Source: Thermoflavifilum aggregans
Lineage (GTDB): Bacteria > Bacteroidota > Bacteroidia > Chitinophagales > Chitinophagaceae
Length of the DNA: 64,000 nucleotides
Direction of reading: 5' to 3'
Assembly (NCBI RefSeq): GCF_002797735.1
Contig: NZ_PGFG01000001.1
Location: forward strand, 868,001 to 932,000
The notes beneath the pieces were generated by a model. The model was not told the origin of the DNA, did no database searches, and saw nothing but the letters and a program-made list of their open reading frames with translations. The position numbers and the translations under genes were made by a program. Below, in pieces: positions 43,951 through 52,863 of the stretch. Positions within the stretch are counted from its first letter, which is position 1. Each line of letters opens with the position of its first letter.

Positions 43951-45099
43951 ATGATGCGCCATATTTCAACCACATGGAAACCAATGATGCTTTTGCTTAC
44001 AGTATTGTTTTCATTCAGGAGTTTGGCGCAAACATCATTTCAGCCTACGGAATATTTGATTTTATTGGGTATTTATCATCAGCAAAGTCTTGCGGCATAT
44101 CCTGCTGCAGATAATCGAGCAGCCAACCAGGCTGATCGCAGAGCTACCATTGCCGATAGTGTGTGGCTGCATCCGAATTTACGATTGATATATCGTTCAC
44201 CCGATGTCGGATTAAGCAACAGTTGGGATTTATGGATACAGGGCGATAGCCTGGCAATTGTGAGTGTGCGGGGGACGGTTAACCGTCCCGATTCCTGGCT
44301 GGAAAATTTTTGGGCGGCCATGGTGCCCGCACAGGGTGAATGGCAGATCAACGACAGCACGAGATTTGTTTACCGGCTGGCCGATGATCCCCGTGCAGCC
44401 GTGCATGCAGGCTGGCTGTTGGGAGTGGCTTCCATGGCGCCGGATATAGTGAGGCATCTGCATCAGGTATATCAGCAGGGTATCAGGCAGGTAATCATCA
44501 CGGGGCACAGCCAGGGTGGCGTGATCAGTTACCTGCTGGCGGCTTATTTGCATTACCTGCCGGATCCGGTTGTAGCTGACAGCCTGCAGTATCAGGTTTA
44601 TGCCAGTGCTGCGCCCCGCCCCGGCAATCTGTATTTTGCCTATGATTTTGATGAGGCTTTCCGGGGCAGAGCATTTCATATCGTCAATCCGGAAGACTGG
44701 GTGCCGCAAACACCGCTAACGGTGCAAACACTGCATGATATGGCAGCGGTTAATCCGTTTGCTGATGTGAGCAGCCTGTTTCAGGGCAGCAACTGGCTGG
44801 TCAGATGGTATCTGCGAAGTCAATTTAACAAGTTGAAACGTCGTACAGACAAAGCCAACCGGATGATGACCCACTTATTCGGAAGCAAAATGCAGAAAGC
44901 AGTCAGGCATTATTTGCCTCAATTGCGTTTTCCTGTGTATGCACACTCTGTGGAATATACATCGGCCGGCATGCCAGTGGTACTGAAGCCCGATAGTGTG
45001 TATTTTCAAAAAGCCGTATTCAACGGGAAAAATTATTTTGTGCATCATGCCCTCAGTGCTTATGCCTATCTGGTGAAAACTAATTTTCATATTCATTAA
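43951..45099 (+). CDS. Exported lipase (class 3)-like alpha/beta hydrolase
   Basis: The 382-residue protein has a signal peptide (MMLLLTVLFSFRSLAQ, cleavage near residue 27) and a class 3 lipase-like domain: LAIVSVRGTVNRPDSWLENF (oxyanion-side RGT), RAAVHAGWL, and the nucleophile elbow VIITGHSQGGVISYLL with Ser187. A catalytic Asp may be in HIVNPEDWVPQ. It probably cleaves esters or lipids in the periplasm or outside. A Met two codons before MLLL could also start. SemiSWEET follows 18 bp later, apparently co-transcribed. Confidence 0.82.
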   Translation: MMRHISTTWKPMMLLLTVLFSFRSLAQTSFQPTEYLILLGIYHQQSLAAYPAADNRAANQADRRATIADSVWLHPNLRLIYRSPDVGLSNSWDLWIQGDSLAIVSVRGTVNRPDSWLENFWAAMVPAQGEWQINDSTRFVYRLADDPRAAVHAGWLLGVASMAPDIVRHLHQVYQQGIRQVIITGHSQGGVISYLLAAYLHYLPDPVVADSLQYQVYASAAPRPGNLYFAYDFDEAFRGRAFHIVNPEDWVPQTPLTVQTLHDMAAVNPFADVSSLFQGSNWLVRWYLRSQFNKLKRRTDKANRMMTHLFGSKMQKAVRHYLPQLRFPVYAHSVEYTSAGMPVVLKPDSVYFQKAVFNGKNYFVHHALSAYAYLVKTNFHIH

Positions 45100-45117
45100 C
45101 CAGCTAATTATGCTCAC

Positions 45118-45378
45118 ATGCATCCACAAATTGTTGTAGCCATCGGGTTAGTGGCAGCCTTTTGCACTACGGTTTCCTTTATTCCGCAGGCAGTAAAAAC
45201 CATTCGTACACGCAACACATCAGGCATTTCGCTGGGGATGTATGTGTTATTCACTACTGGCACGCTGTTCTGGTTCATTTACGGATTGCTCAGCCACAGT
45301 TTGCCGGTTACATTAGCCAATGGCATTACATTGATTTTTGCGGGCATTGTTTTGTTTTACAAAATCAGATATCATTGA
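45118..45378 (+). CDS. SemiSWEET sugar transporter
   Basis: The 86-residue protein has three membrane helices (about 4-24, 36-57 and 63-83) and the PQ-loop motif FIPQAVKTIRTRNTSGIS in the first. SemiSWEETs are half-size relatives of eukaryotic SWEETs and act as dimers in facilitated sugar transport. TLFWFIYGLL in helix 2 and LANGITLIFAGIVLFYKIRY in helix 3 fit the family. The sugar is unknown. It lies between the lipase and guaB. Confidence 0.9.
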   Translation: MHPQIVVAIGLVAAFCTTVSFIPQAVKTIRTRNTSGISLGMYVLFTTGTLFWFIYGLLSHSLPVTLANGITLIFAGIVLFYKIRYH

Positions 45379-45401
45379 ATCGTGAAATCGGCTTACATTT
45401 G
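45375..45401 (+). promoter_or_regulatory. Candidate promoter for guaB
   Basis: TTG (45375-45377), a 16-bp spacer and TACATTTG (45394-45401, full -7 match) lie 29 bp before the guaB ATG and begin inside the SemiSWEET stop codon region. The spacer is slightly short. Confidence 0.45.
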
Positions 45402-45430
45402 CTTGCAATTATTTGAAAAAATAATTGCAT

Positions 45431-46903
45431 ATGCCTGCCTCACATTCCCGGATCTGGAAAGAAGGCCTCACCTTCGATGATGTTTTGCTGGTTCCAGCCT
45501 ATTCTGAAGTATTGCCCAGAGAGGTGGATATCACCACCAGGCTTACACGGAGCATTCCCCTGAATATTCCCATGGTTTCTGCGGCCATGGATACGGTTAC
45601 CGAAGCTGAGCTAGCCATAGCACTGGCTCGGCAGGGAGGTATCGGGATTTTGCATAAAAATATGACTATTGAGCGGCAGGCCGAGCAGGTGCGCCGGGTG
45701 AAACGCAGCGAAAGCGGGATGATCATTGATCCGATTACCCTGCCGGAAACGGCCACCATTGCTGAGGCTTTGCGTATCATGAAGGAAAACAAAATCGGGG
45801 GAATCCCGATTGTGGATCAACGGAAAAAACTAGTAGGAATCCTAACCAATCGGGATCTGCGGTTTGAAAAGAATGGCAAACGTGCGGTGAGTGAAGTGAT
45901 GACAAAAGAAAATCTGATTACGGCTCCCGAAGGCACGGACCTGAAGAAGGCTGAACGCATTCTGCAGCAGCATAAAATTGAAAAACTGCCGGTGGTCAAT
46001 AAAAAAGGTGAGCTGGTGGGCCTGATCACCTATCGGGATATTTTGCAATTGCAGAGTTATCCGCATGCGGTAAAGGATAATCTGGGTCGGCTGCTGGTAG
46101 GTGCGGCAGTGGGCATTACGGCTGATATGCTGGATCGGGTATATGCACTGGTGCAGGTGGGCGTGGATGTGGTAACGCTGGATAGTGCCCATGGCCATTC
46201 CAAAGGCGTTATAGAAGCGTTGAAAAAAATCAAAAAAAATTTTCCCAAACTGCAGGTCATTGCAGGCAATGTGGCTACGGGTGAGGGTGCAAAAGCATTG
46301 GCAGAAGCCGGTGCGGATGCTGTAAAGGTAGGTGTGGGGCCTGGTTCCATTTGTACGACTCGTGTGGTGACCGGAGCCGGCATGCCCCAGCTGACAGCTA
46401 TCATGGAAGCCGCTGCAGCCCTGGAAGGCACAGATATTCCTGTGATTGCCGATGGCGGTATCCGTTATACTGGTGATATGGTAAAAGCATTGGCTGCAGG
46501 AGCCTCAAGCATCATGGCCGGATCTATTTTTGCCGGCACAGAAGAAAGTCCGGGCGAAACCATCATTTTCGAAGGACGAAAATTTAAATCCTATCGCGGC
46601 ATGGGTTCTTTAGAAGCCATGGCCGAAGGAAGCAAGGATCGGTATTTTCAGGATGTGGAAGATGATATCAAAAAGCTGGTGCCGGAGGGCATTGCGGGGA
46701 GGGTGCCCTATAAAGGTATGGTGCATGAGGTGGTGCAGCAATTTGTAGGCGGATTGCGAGCCGGCATGGGATATTGCGGATGCCGCAATATCCGTGAACT
46801 GCAGCAGGCTAAAATGGTGAAAATCACACCAGCCACCGTGGTTGAAAATCATCCGCATGATATCGTTATTACCAATGAAGCCCCGAATTACTGGCGCCGG
46901 TAG
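45431..46903 (+). CDS. guaB: IMP dehydrogenase
   Basis: GuaB oxidises IMP to XMP, the committed step to guanine nucleotides. The 490-residue protein has [18 protein letters not shown] at the start, two CBS domains (about 95-205; [37 protein letters not shown]), the catalytic loop [18 protein letters not shown] with the nucleophilic Cys, and [28 protein letters not shown] at 45425 could extend it by two residues; ATG at 45431 is preferred. Confidence 0.97.
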   Translation: MPASHSRIWKEGLTFDDVLLVPAYSEVLPREVDITTRLTRSIPLNIPMVSAAMDTVTEAELAIALARQGGIGILHKNMTIERQAEQVRRVKRSESGMIIDPITLPETATIAEALRIMKENKIGGIPIVDQRKKLVGILTNRDLRFEKNGKRAVSEVMTKENLITAPEGTDLKKAERILQQHKIEKLPVVNKKGELVGLITYRDILQLQSYPHAVKDNLGRLLVGAAVGITADMLDRVYALVQVGVDVVTLDSAHGHSKGVIEALKKIKKNFPKLQVIAGNVATGEGAKALAEAGADAVKVGVGPGSICTTRVVTGAGMPQLTAIMEAAAALEGTDIPVIADGGIRYTGDMVKALAAGASSIMAGSIFAGTEESPGETIIFEGRKFKSYRGMGSLEAMAEGSKDRYFQDVEDDIKKLVPEGIAGRVPYKGMVHEVVQQFVGGLRAGMGYCGCRNIRELQQAKMVKITPATVVENHPHDIVITNEAPNYWRR

Positions 46904-46927
46904 CAGCAAAAACCAATAGCTATATTG

Positions 46928-48145
46928 ATGCAGGCAGGCTTTAGATCGGGCATTGTATTCAGTCTGTTGTTCAGCTTTGTGGGGCTGGGTACGCGTGCTG
47001 CATCCGGCTATGTTCCGCTCTCTCCGCCATCCACAAATTCTTTTTCTGATGGATTGCGCATCAGCGTGCTAACCTGCGGCACCGGTAGTGAGTTGTATAC
47101 ACTTTTCGGACACAGTGCCATCCGGGTAGTGGACAGCAGCCGGGGACTTGATCTGGTATTCAATTATGGCACATTTGATTTCAGCGATCCGCATTTTTAC
47201 TGGAAATTCCTGCGCGGCAAATTGCTGTATTTTCTTTCTGTGGAAGATTTTCCATCCTTTTACCAGGAATACGCATTGGATCAGCGTTCGGTAAGAGAGC
47301 AGGTACTGGATTTGCCTCCGTCCGTAAAACAAAGGATCGAGGAAGCGCTTTTTATCAATGCCCAGCCTGAATATCGGTTTTATCGATATGATTTTATTTT
47401 CGATAACTGCACCACACGCGTACGGGATTTGCTGAAACGAGCCATTGATGACCATTTCCAGTGGCATTTGCGTGCCTATGAATCCATGAGTTTCCGGCAG
47501 GCCCTGCATCCCTATTTGCAGAAAGTGCCGTGGATTGAACTGGGTATCAATATATTGCTGGGAGCACGGGCCGATCGTTTGATCAGCGGAGAGGAAGTAA
47601 TGTTTTTGCCTGATTCGCTGGAATGGGCATTGTCGCAGGCCAGCTTTAACGGGTATCCGCTGGTGAAACAACAGATGGTTATTTATCAACCTGCCCGGCA
47701 AGCCGACGATTATCCGCTGGTGAAACCCTGGATGGTAATGATGCTAATCGGTTTGTGGCTCGTGTTTTATACCTGGCGTGTCAACCTATTTAAACCTTCT
47801 GTCGTTATATGGATGGATCAGATTTGTTTTTTTCTGATCGGATGTGTGGGTTTATTTTTAGCTTTTATGTGGTGGGGTACCAATCATAGCATGACGAAAG
47901 ATAATGATCAGCTCATTTGGGCATCACCATTGTATGTGCCTTTTGCGTTATGGTTGAACAGGCACAAACAGTGGGTAAGAATTTTTGCCGGAATCATGGC
48001 TATGCTTACCGCAGCTTATCTGAGTGCAGGTTGGTTGTTTGCACAAAAGCCCATACCCGCCCTGATCCCGTTTTTAATTGGTATCTTTATCAGGTTGATG
48101 GCCATTTACCGCGAACAGGCACCTTATCGCATCATTCATCCTTAA
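46928..48145 (+). CDS. DUF4105 membrane protein
   Basis: The 405-residue protein has a signal sequence (GIVFSLLFSFVGLGTRAASG), a soluble DUF4105 domain (about 40-255) with LLTCGTGSELYTLFGHSAIRVVD-like start, NYGTFDF, and FDNCTTRVRDLL, in which the conserved Cys and His suggest a papain-like hydrolase fold, then four to five C-terminal membrane helices. The family is widespread in Bacteroidota and uncharacterised. The soluble part is probably periplasmic. Gaps of 24 bp to guaB and 10 bp to the next hydrolase suggest one transcript. Confidence 0.82.
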   Translation: MQAGFRSGIVFSLLFSFVGLGTRAASGYVPLSPPSTNSFSDGLRISVLTCGTGSELYTLFGHSAIRVVDSSRGLDLVFNYGTFDFSDPHFYWKFLRGKLLYFLSVEDFPSFYQEYALDQRSVREQVLDLPPSVKQRIEEALFINAQPEYRFYRYDFIFDNCTTRVRDLLKRAIDDHFQWHLRAYESMSFRQALHPYLQKVPWIELGINILLGARADRLISGEEVMFLPDSLEWALSQASFNGYPLVKQQMVIYQPARQADDYPLVKPWMVMMLIGLWLVFYTWRVNLFKPSVVIWMDQICFFLIGCVGLFLAFMWWGTNHSMTKDNDQLIWASPLYVPFALWLNRHKQWVRIFAGIMAMLTAAYLSAGWLFAQKPIPALIPFLIGIFIRLMAIYREQAPYRIIHP

Positions 48146-48155
48146 GCTGTTAAAC

Positions 48156-48974
48156 ATGCAAAAATTGTTGATGCATCCGCGCTTTGAGCAGATCAGCTAC
48201 GAAGATGCCGGTACAGGTCCTGCAGTTGTATTGCTACATGGTTTCCCGTTCAGCAGCAGCATTTTTCAGGGACTAATTGAACGTTTATCCGGTAAGTACC
48301 GCACGATTGCGCCCGATTTTCCCGGGGCGGGAAGCACCTCAGCTTTGTTACATCCGGAAGATGCCAGCATGGAATTACTGGCAGAGCTGGTAAAAGTCAT
48401 CCTGGATCAGGAAAAAGTGGAACAATGCGTGCTGGTAGGACATTCCATGGGTGGTTATGTAGCGATGGCCTTTGCTGATGCCTACGCCGATCGGATGAAG
48501 GGATTATGCTTGCTGCATTCCACGGCTTATGAAGACTCTGAAGAGAAACGCCAGGCCCGTGTGCGCTCCATTCAGTTCATTCAGACGCATGGCAGTGAAC
48601 TGTTTTTAAAACAAATGGTGCCCGGATTGTTTGCTTCGCATTATGTGCATGCCCATCCGGATGAGGTGAACCAGATCGTAAAGCAAAGTCAGCGTATTCC
48701 AGCAGAAATGCTGATAGCGTATTACAGAGCTATGATGAAAAGGCCCGACCGAAGCTATCTGTTGCGCACCCTCAGGATTCCCATAGCTTTTGTTTTCGGA
48801 AAGGAAGATACCAGTCTGTTACTCGATCAGGCACTTTCAATGATAAGCCTTCCGGGTGATAGTACTGTGCATGTGCTGGAGCAAACCGGACACATGAGCA
48901 TGATAGAACATCCCAGGCTGGCGCGTTTGCTGGATTATTTCATAGATTACTGTGAAGCCTCCCTTATCGGTTAA
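48156..48974 (+). CDS. Alpha/beta hydrolase
   Basis: The 272-residue cytoplasmic protein has the fold's key features: VVLLHGFPFSSSIF (oxyanion HG), the nucleophile elbow LVGHSMGGYVAM with Ser97, an acidic residue in FVFGKEDTSLL and the catalytic His in LEQTGHMSMIEHP. It is of the esterase/haloperoxidase-like group, and the substrate cannot be read from sequence. It ends 16 bp before the large surface-protein gene. Confidence 0.88.
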   Translation: MQKLLMHPRFEQISYEDAGTGPAVVLLHGFPFSSSIFQGLIERLSGKYRTIAPDFPGAGSTSALLHPEDASMELLAELVKVILDQEKVEQCVLVGHSMGGYVAMAFADAYADRMKGLCLLHSTAYEDSEEKRQARVRSIQFIQTHGSELFLKQMVPGLFASHYVHAHPDEVNQIVKQSQRIPAEMLIAYYRAMMKRPDRSYLLRTLRIPIAFVFGKEDTSLLLDQALSMISLPGDSTVHVLEQTGHMSMIEHPRLARLLDYFIDYCEASLIG

Positions 48975-48990
48975 ATATAACCTGAAACAT

Positions 48991-51573
48991 ATGCGCAGAT
49001 GGCTGATGGTGGTATTCTGGACTGCGATGCTAATTCGCCCGGCATCGGCTCACCATATCATCGGTGGATATATGTATTACGATGATGCAGGCAGTGATGG
49101 GAAAGGAAACCATAGCTACCTGGTACATCTGCTCCTTTACAGAGGATGTGAACCTGTGGATAATAATCATGCCGATCTGGATACTTTTGCCCGGATTACT
49201 ATCTACAATAATGATAATTTGGGAAGTTTCTACATGACGTTGAGTGTACCTCTCAGCAAGCGCGAATATCATAGCAATCAGCATGTGGATCCATGTATCG
49301 TGAATCCACCCACACCCTGTTATCAGATCGGATATTACAATTTCACTGTTACCCTGCCAGAGAATAATAATGGGTATACGGTTGTTTATCAGCGTTGTTG
49401 CCGGAATGATCTGATCGTGAATGCCTATTTACCCCGGGACGGAGCTACTTATTATGTGGAACTGCCGGGTCGTAACCAAGGCATAATTGGCGATAACAGT
49501 CCGCGTTTTGATCGGGAGGAGGCTATATTGATATGTGCGAATGGCAAATTTACCTACGATTATTCAGCCATTGATCCGGATAAAGATTCGCTTTCCTATA
49601 GTTTTGCAACGGCTTATGACGGGGCTTCTTCTGGCGATGTGGCTCCGGCTGTAGCTTCTGCGCCGCCCTATACGCCCTTGCCTTACGTTGCGCCCTACAG
49701 TGCAGCTTTCCCCATGGGTTCGCAGGTCTCCATTGATCCGAAAACAGGCATTATTTCCGGTATTGCCCCACCCGCTGGAACTTATGTGATTTGTGTCCGG
49801 GTGAATGAATACCGGAATGGCAAGCTCATCGGCTATATTTTCAAGGACTTTCATCTGGACGTGACCGACTGCCATCGCGTTGTCACAGCCAGTATTCCTT
49901 CTGCATACAACAAATGTCAGAGTTTTACTATTTCCTTTACCAACAACAGTACCACAGGAAGAATCTATCTCTGGGATTTTGGAGATGGTGATACCTCCAC
50001 AGCTTATGCTCCCACACATACCTATGCAGATACAGGAACTTATCTGGTAAAACTGAAGGTAGATCCCGGATCGGCCTGTGGCGACAGTGCAACCAGCCTG
50101 GCCAGGGTATATCCCGTGCTGAAACCCCGGTTCAGTTTTTCTGGGCAATGTACTTCTGCGCTTACTCAGTTTACGGATCAATCCATCTCTACGTCTGGAA
50201 CCATTAATTACTGGCGATGGGATTTCGGTACGGGCGATACATCTAGCCTGGCCAATCCGCAGTATCAGTTTACACAGGCTAGAACCTGGCCCGTGGTGCT
50301 CACTGTGGGCAATGATAAGGGTTGCATGAATTCGGATACCCAACAGGTGCTGATCTATCAGGCTCCGCCCATCAGCCTCACGCCTGATACCGATTTGTGC
50401 TACCGTGATACCATTGCCCTGCCGGCGGGCACCCTTACGTCCGGCAGCTTTAGCTGGACACCTGCGTATAATTTATTGAATCCCTATTCATCGGCTCCGC
50501 TCAGTTATGCCCGGAAGGATACTACCTATTACGTACGTTTCACTGACCTGAACGGCTGCTGGAATGTGGATTCCATCCGCGTACGGGTGCGAGATTCCAT
50601 TCATGTGCAGGCGGCACCCGATACCACCATCTGCACGGGCGATCCGGTAACGCTCTCGGCTGTTAGCGATGGCCGGTATGTGTTTACCTGGGAAATTCCT
50701 CCGGGTAAAACAGTTGCGTATCAGCAAGATACCAGCTACGTGCCGGCAGCGTCATCACCGTTTGTGATTCATGCACAGCTGCAAAGCTGCACAGCTGCAG
50801 ATACCATGCAGGTAAGGCTTGTGAATTATCCGCTGCATATACCCTTCCGTACATTCAGCATCTGCTACGGAGATGCGGCTGAGCTGAGCACGGCCAATGC
50901 GGTATATTACGCCTGGAATCCGGCCAGCAGTGTGGATCAGCCCAATCAGCCCCTTACCCTTGCGCATCCTACAGATACTACCTTGTATGTGGTCAGTAAA
51001 ATTGACACCCAAGGTTGCCCCAAACCCACGTTCGACAGCATCCAGGTGAATGTGATTCCACCGGTGAAAGTATTTGCCGGCAATGATACGTTGATTACGC
51101 TGGGCGAAAGCTTCATGCTGCATGGTACGAGCAATGTGCCCGGGCAGTTTACCTGGTCGCCGGCCGATGGATTGAATGATCCGCACATTCCCAACCCCAT
51201 TGCTTCCGGCACACGCGACATCACCTACACCCTCACTGTTGCTACGCCTGAAGGATGTTACGGCGTGGATAGCATTCATATCCGTTATCTGGAAGGGCCG
51301 GCTATTTACGTGCCCACAGCCTTTACACCCAACGGAGATGGACACAATGATGTGTTGCGTCCCTTCCCTGTGGGCATCGTGAAACTCGACTATTTCCGGG
51401 TGTACAACCGCTGGGGTGAACTGGTATTTCAAACCTCCCAATACCTGCAGGGCTGGGATGGCACCTATAAAGGCAAGCCGGCAGATGCCGGTGGATATGT
51501 GTGGGTGGTGAAAGGTGAGGATGAGCGGGGCCGAACGATTCTGAAAAAAGGAGTGGCCGTACTGATCAGATGA
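48991..51573 (+). CDS. Secreted PKD-domain protein with gliding-motility C-terminal domain (type IX substrate)
   Basis: The 860-residue protein has a signal peptide (RRWLMVVFWTAMLIRPASA), an N-terminal beta domain starting HHIIGGYMYYDD, typical of Bacteroidota gliding/adhesin proteins, two PKD domains (LWDFGDGDTSTAYAPTHTY near 340; WRWDFGTGDTSSLANPQYQF near 410), further Ig-like repeats, and a CHU_C/gliding-motility C-terminal domain (AFTPNGDGHNDVLRP, VYNRWGELVFQT, GWDGTYKGKPADAGGYVW) at about 775-860. That domain directs export through the type IX system, represented here by sprA. A GTG 39 bp upstream would spoil the signal peptide. Function is probably surface adhesion. Confidence 0.9.
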   Translation: MRRWLMVVFWTAMLIRPASAHHIIGGYMYYDDAGSDGKGNHSYLVHLLLYRGCEPVDNNHADLDTFARITIYNNDNLGSFYMTLSVPLSKREYHSNQHVDPCIVNPPTPCYQIGYYNFTVTLPENNNGYTVVYQRCCRNDLIVNAYLPRDGATYYVELPGRNQGIIGDNSPRFDREEAILICANGKFTYDYSAIDPDKDSLSYSFATAYDGASSGDVAPAVASAPPYTPLPYVAPYSAAFPMGSQVSIDPKTGIISGIAPPAGTYVICVRVNEYRNGKLIGYIFKDFHLDVTDCHRVVTASIPSAYNKCQSFTISFTNNSTTGRIYLWDFGDGDTSTAYAPTHTYADTGTYLVKLKVDPGSACGDSATSLARVYPVLKPRFSFSGQCTSALTQFTDQSISTSGTINYWRWDFGTGDTSSLANPQYQFTQARTWPVVLTVGNDKGCMNSDTQQVLIYQAPPISLTPDTDLCYRDTIALPAGTLTSGSFSWTPAYNLLNPYSSAPLSYARKDTTYYVRFTDLNGCWNVDSIRVRVRDSIHVQAAPDTTICTGDPVTLSAVSDGRYVFTWEIPPGKTVAYQQDTSYVPAASSPFVIHAQLQSCTAADTMQVRLVNYPLHIPFRTFSICYGDAAELSTANAVYYAWNPASSVDQPNQPLTLAHPTDTTLYVVSKIDTQGCPKPTFDSIQVNVIPPVKVFAGNDTLITLGESFMLHGTSNVPGQFTWSPADGLNDPHIPNPIASGTRDITYTLTVATPEGCYGVDSIHIRYLEGPAIYVPTAFTPNGDGHNDVLRPFPVGIVKLDYFRVYNRWGELVFQTSQYLQGWDGTYKGKPADAGGYVWVVKGEDERGRTILKKGVAVLIR

Positions 51574-52093
51574 ATAACAGAGGGTATCCAGGATGAAAAT
51601 TTTTCTTTGAACTTCCCAAACGGCATCAGAATTTTACATGTGATGTTTCTTTTTTCTTTTTAATATCTTTTTGCCTTTCGGATGAACATACCTTTCAGCT
51701 GGATATGAAAGGAAGACATGTAGAATGCGGGGCCAACGCAGATCTCATCATACTCAACATGCATCATGATTTTATCACGGATGCTGATCGGCAAACTTTA
51801 TTTATGCAAATATTTATGCAGCTTATGTTTTCTATCGGCAGGCGCTGGAAGCTTATCATCTGCAGGTTGCCCTCCGCATCCCTCACGCAGAGTGAGGAAG
51901 AATGATAAAGCCTGTGGTTTGTTGTGGCAATTCATGAATTGCCAGAATGAGCCATATTTTACGAGATAAGAAATAGAACCCGATAGGACAGGGGAAACAT
52001 TATTCTCAGAAGAATTATTTTTTAATACATGATATGATTTCAACAAAAGAAAAAAATCCCAGATAAATTGCAGCTGATCTAATCTCATTTGCC
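51574..52093. other. 520-bp intergenic region without a convincing gene
   Basis: The longest gene-free stretch. Both strands contain only short ORFs (largest 96 codons, minus 52088-51798; a 66-codon plus ORF at 51705) with no recognisable domain or good start context. It holds a small hairpin CCTCAC-GCAGA-GTGAGG at about 51880-51897 and a perfect 20-bp palindrome at 51925-51944, then AT-rich sequence before the SDR gene. A decayed gene or a noncoding RNA cannot be excluded. Confidence 0.5.
51925..51944. repeat. Perfect 20-bp palindrome
   Basis: TGGCAATTCATGAATTGCCA is its own reverse complement; TT/AA pairs extend it after one mismatch. It could be an operator, a cruciform-forming site or a copy of a dispersed palindromic repeat. 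Only one copy is seen in this window. Confidence 0.55.
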
Positions 52094-52858
52094 ATGTCGC
52101 GTATTGTTTGTATTACCGGTGCTACTTCGGGTATAGGCAGGGCTTGTGCAGAGCGCTATGCACAGGCAGGTGATGATCTAATCATTACCGGTCGCCGGGC
52201 AGAAAGGTTGCAGCAGCTGAAACAGCAGCTTCAAGATCAGCATGGTGTGCGGGTGCATGCGCTTCATCTGGATGTGCGTGATCGAGCTTCGGTGGAAAAT
52301 GCTTTTCAGGCATTGCCGGCCGAATGGCAGGCTGTTGACGTGCTGATCAACAATGCCGGGCTCGCCCTGGGCTTACAGCCGCTACACGAAGGCAATCCAG
52401 ACGACTGGGATGTGATGGTTGATACCAATATCAAAGGCTTGCTTTATGTAACCCGGGCCCTTGCTCCGGGCATGATCGGGCGTCGCCGAGGGCATGTGGT
52501 GAATATCGGATCCACGGCTGCCAAAGATACCTATCCCAACGGCAATGTGTATTGTGCTACTAAACGGGCCGTGGAAGCGCTTTCCGAGGCTATGCGCATC
52601 GACTTTTTGCCTTATGGCATCAAGGTAACGGCCGTGCATCCTGGTGCTGTGGAAACAGAGTTTTCCATCGTACGCTTTAAAGGCGATACCCATCGCGCAG
52701 CCCAGGTCTATCAAGGGTTTCAGCCTCTTACACCTGCCGATGTAGCAGAAGTAATCTTCTACTGCACCAGTCTGCCGCCACATGTGTGCATCAACGATCT
52801 GGTGCTTACGCCCACAGCACAGGCCAATGCCCATTTCATCCACAAACAATCCGAATAA
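52094..52858 (+). CDS. SDR family NADP-dependent oxidoreductase, YdfG-like
   Basis: The 254-residue classical SDR has VCITGATSGIGRACAERYA (cofactor loop), ITGRRAERL, LINNAGLALG, the catalytic VVNIGSTAA (Ser) and YCATKRAVEAL (Tyr, Lys), and VHPGAVETEFS. The combination resembles YdfG, which reduces or oxidises 3-hydroxy acids such as L-allo-threonine and malonic semialdehyde. Other SDR activities remain possible. Its stop is 5 bp from the convergent sprA stop. Confidence 0.9.
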   Translation: MSRIVCITGATSGIGRACAERYAQAGDDLIITGRRAERLQQLKQQLQDQHGVRVHALHLDVRDRASVENAFQALPAEWQAVDVLINNAGLALGLQPLHEGNPDDWDVMVDTNIKGLLYVTRALAPGMIGRRRGHVVNIGSTAAKDTYPNGNVYCATKRAVEALSEAMRIDFLPYGIKVTAVHPGAVETEFSIVRFKGDTHRAAQVYQGFQPLTPADVAEVIFYCTSLPPHVCINDLVLTPTAQANAHFIHKQSE

Positions 52859-52863
52859 AATCC

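Noticed and set aside
49564-50343. 259-codon minus-strand ORF inside the PKD/CHU_C gene
   Set aside because: Antisense to a gene with clear domains; no signal or homology of its own.
51705-51905. 66-codon ORF in the 520-bp gap
   Set aside because: Weak start context, no recognisable domain and an ordinary composition for chance ORFs; recorded only as part of the intergenic description.
52094-52858. SDR as the sepiapterin reductase that would complete a biopterin pathway with folE and the PTPS-like gene
   Set aside because: The sequence reads like YdfG, and it is 46 kb away from the pterin genes.
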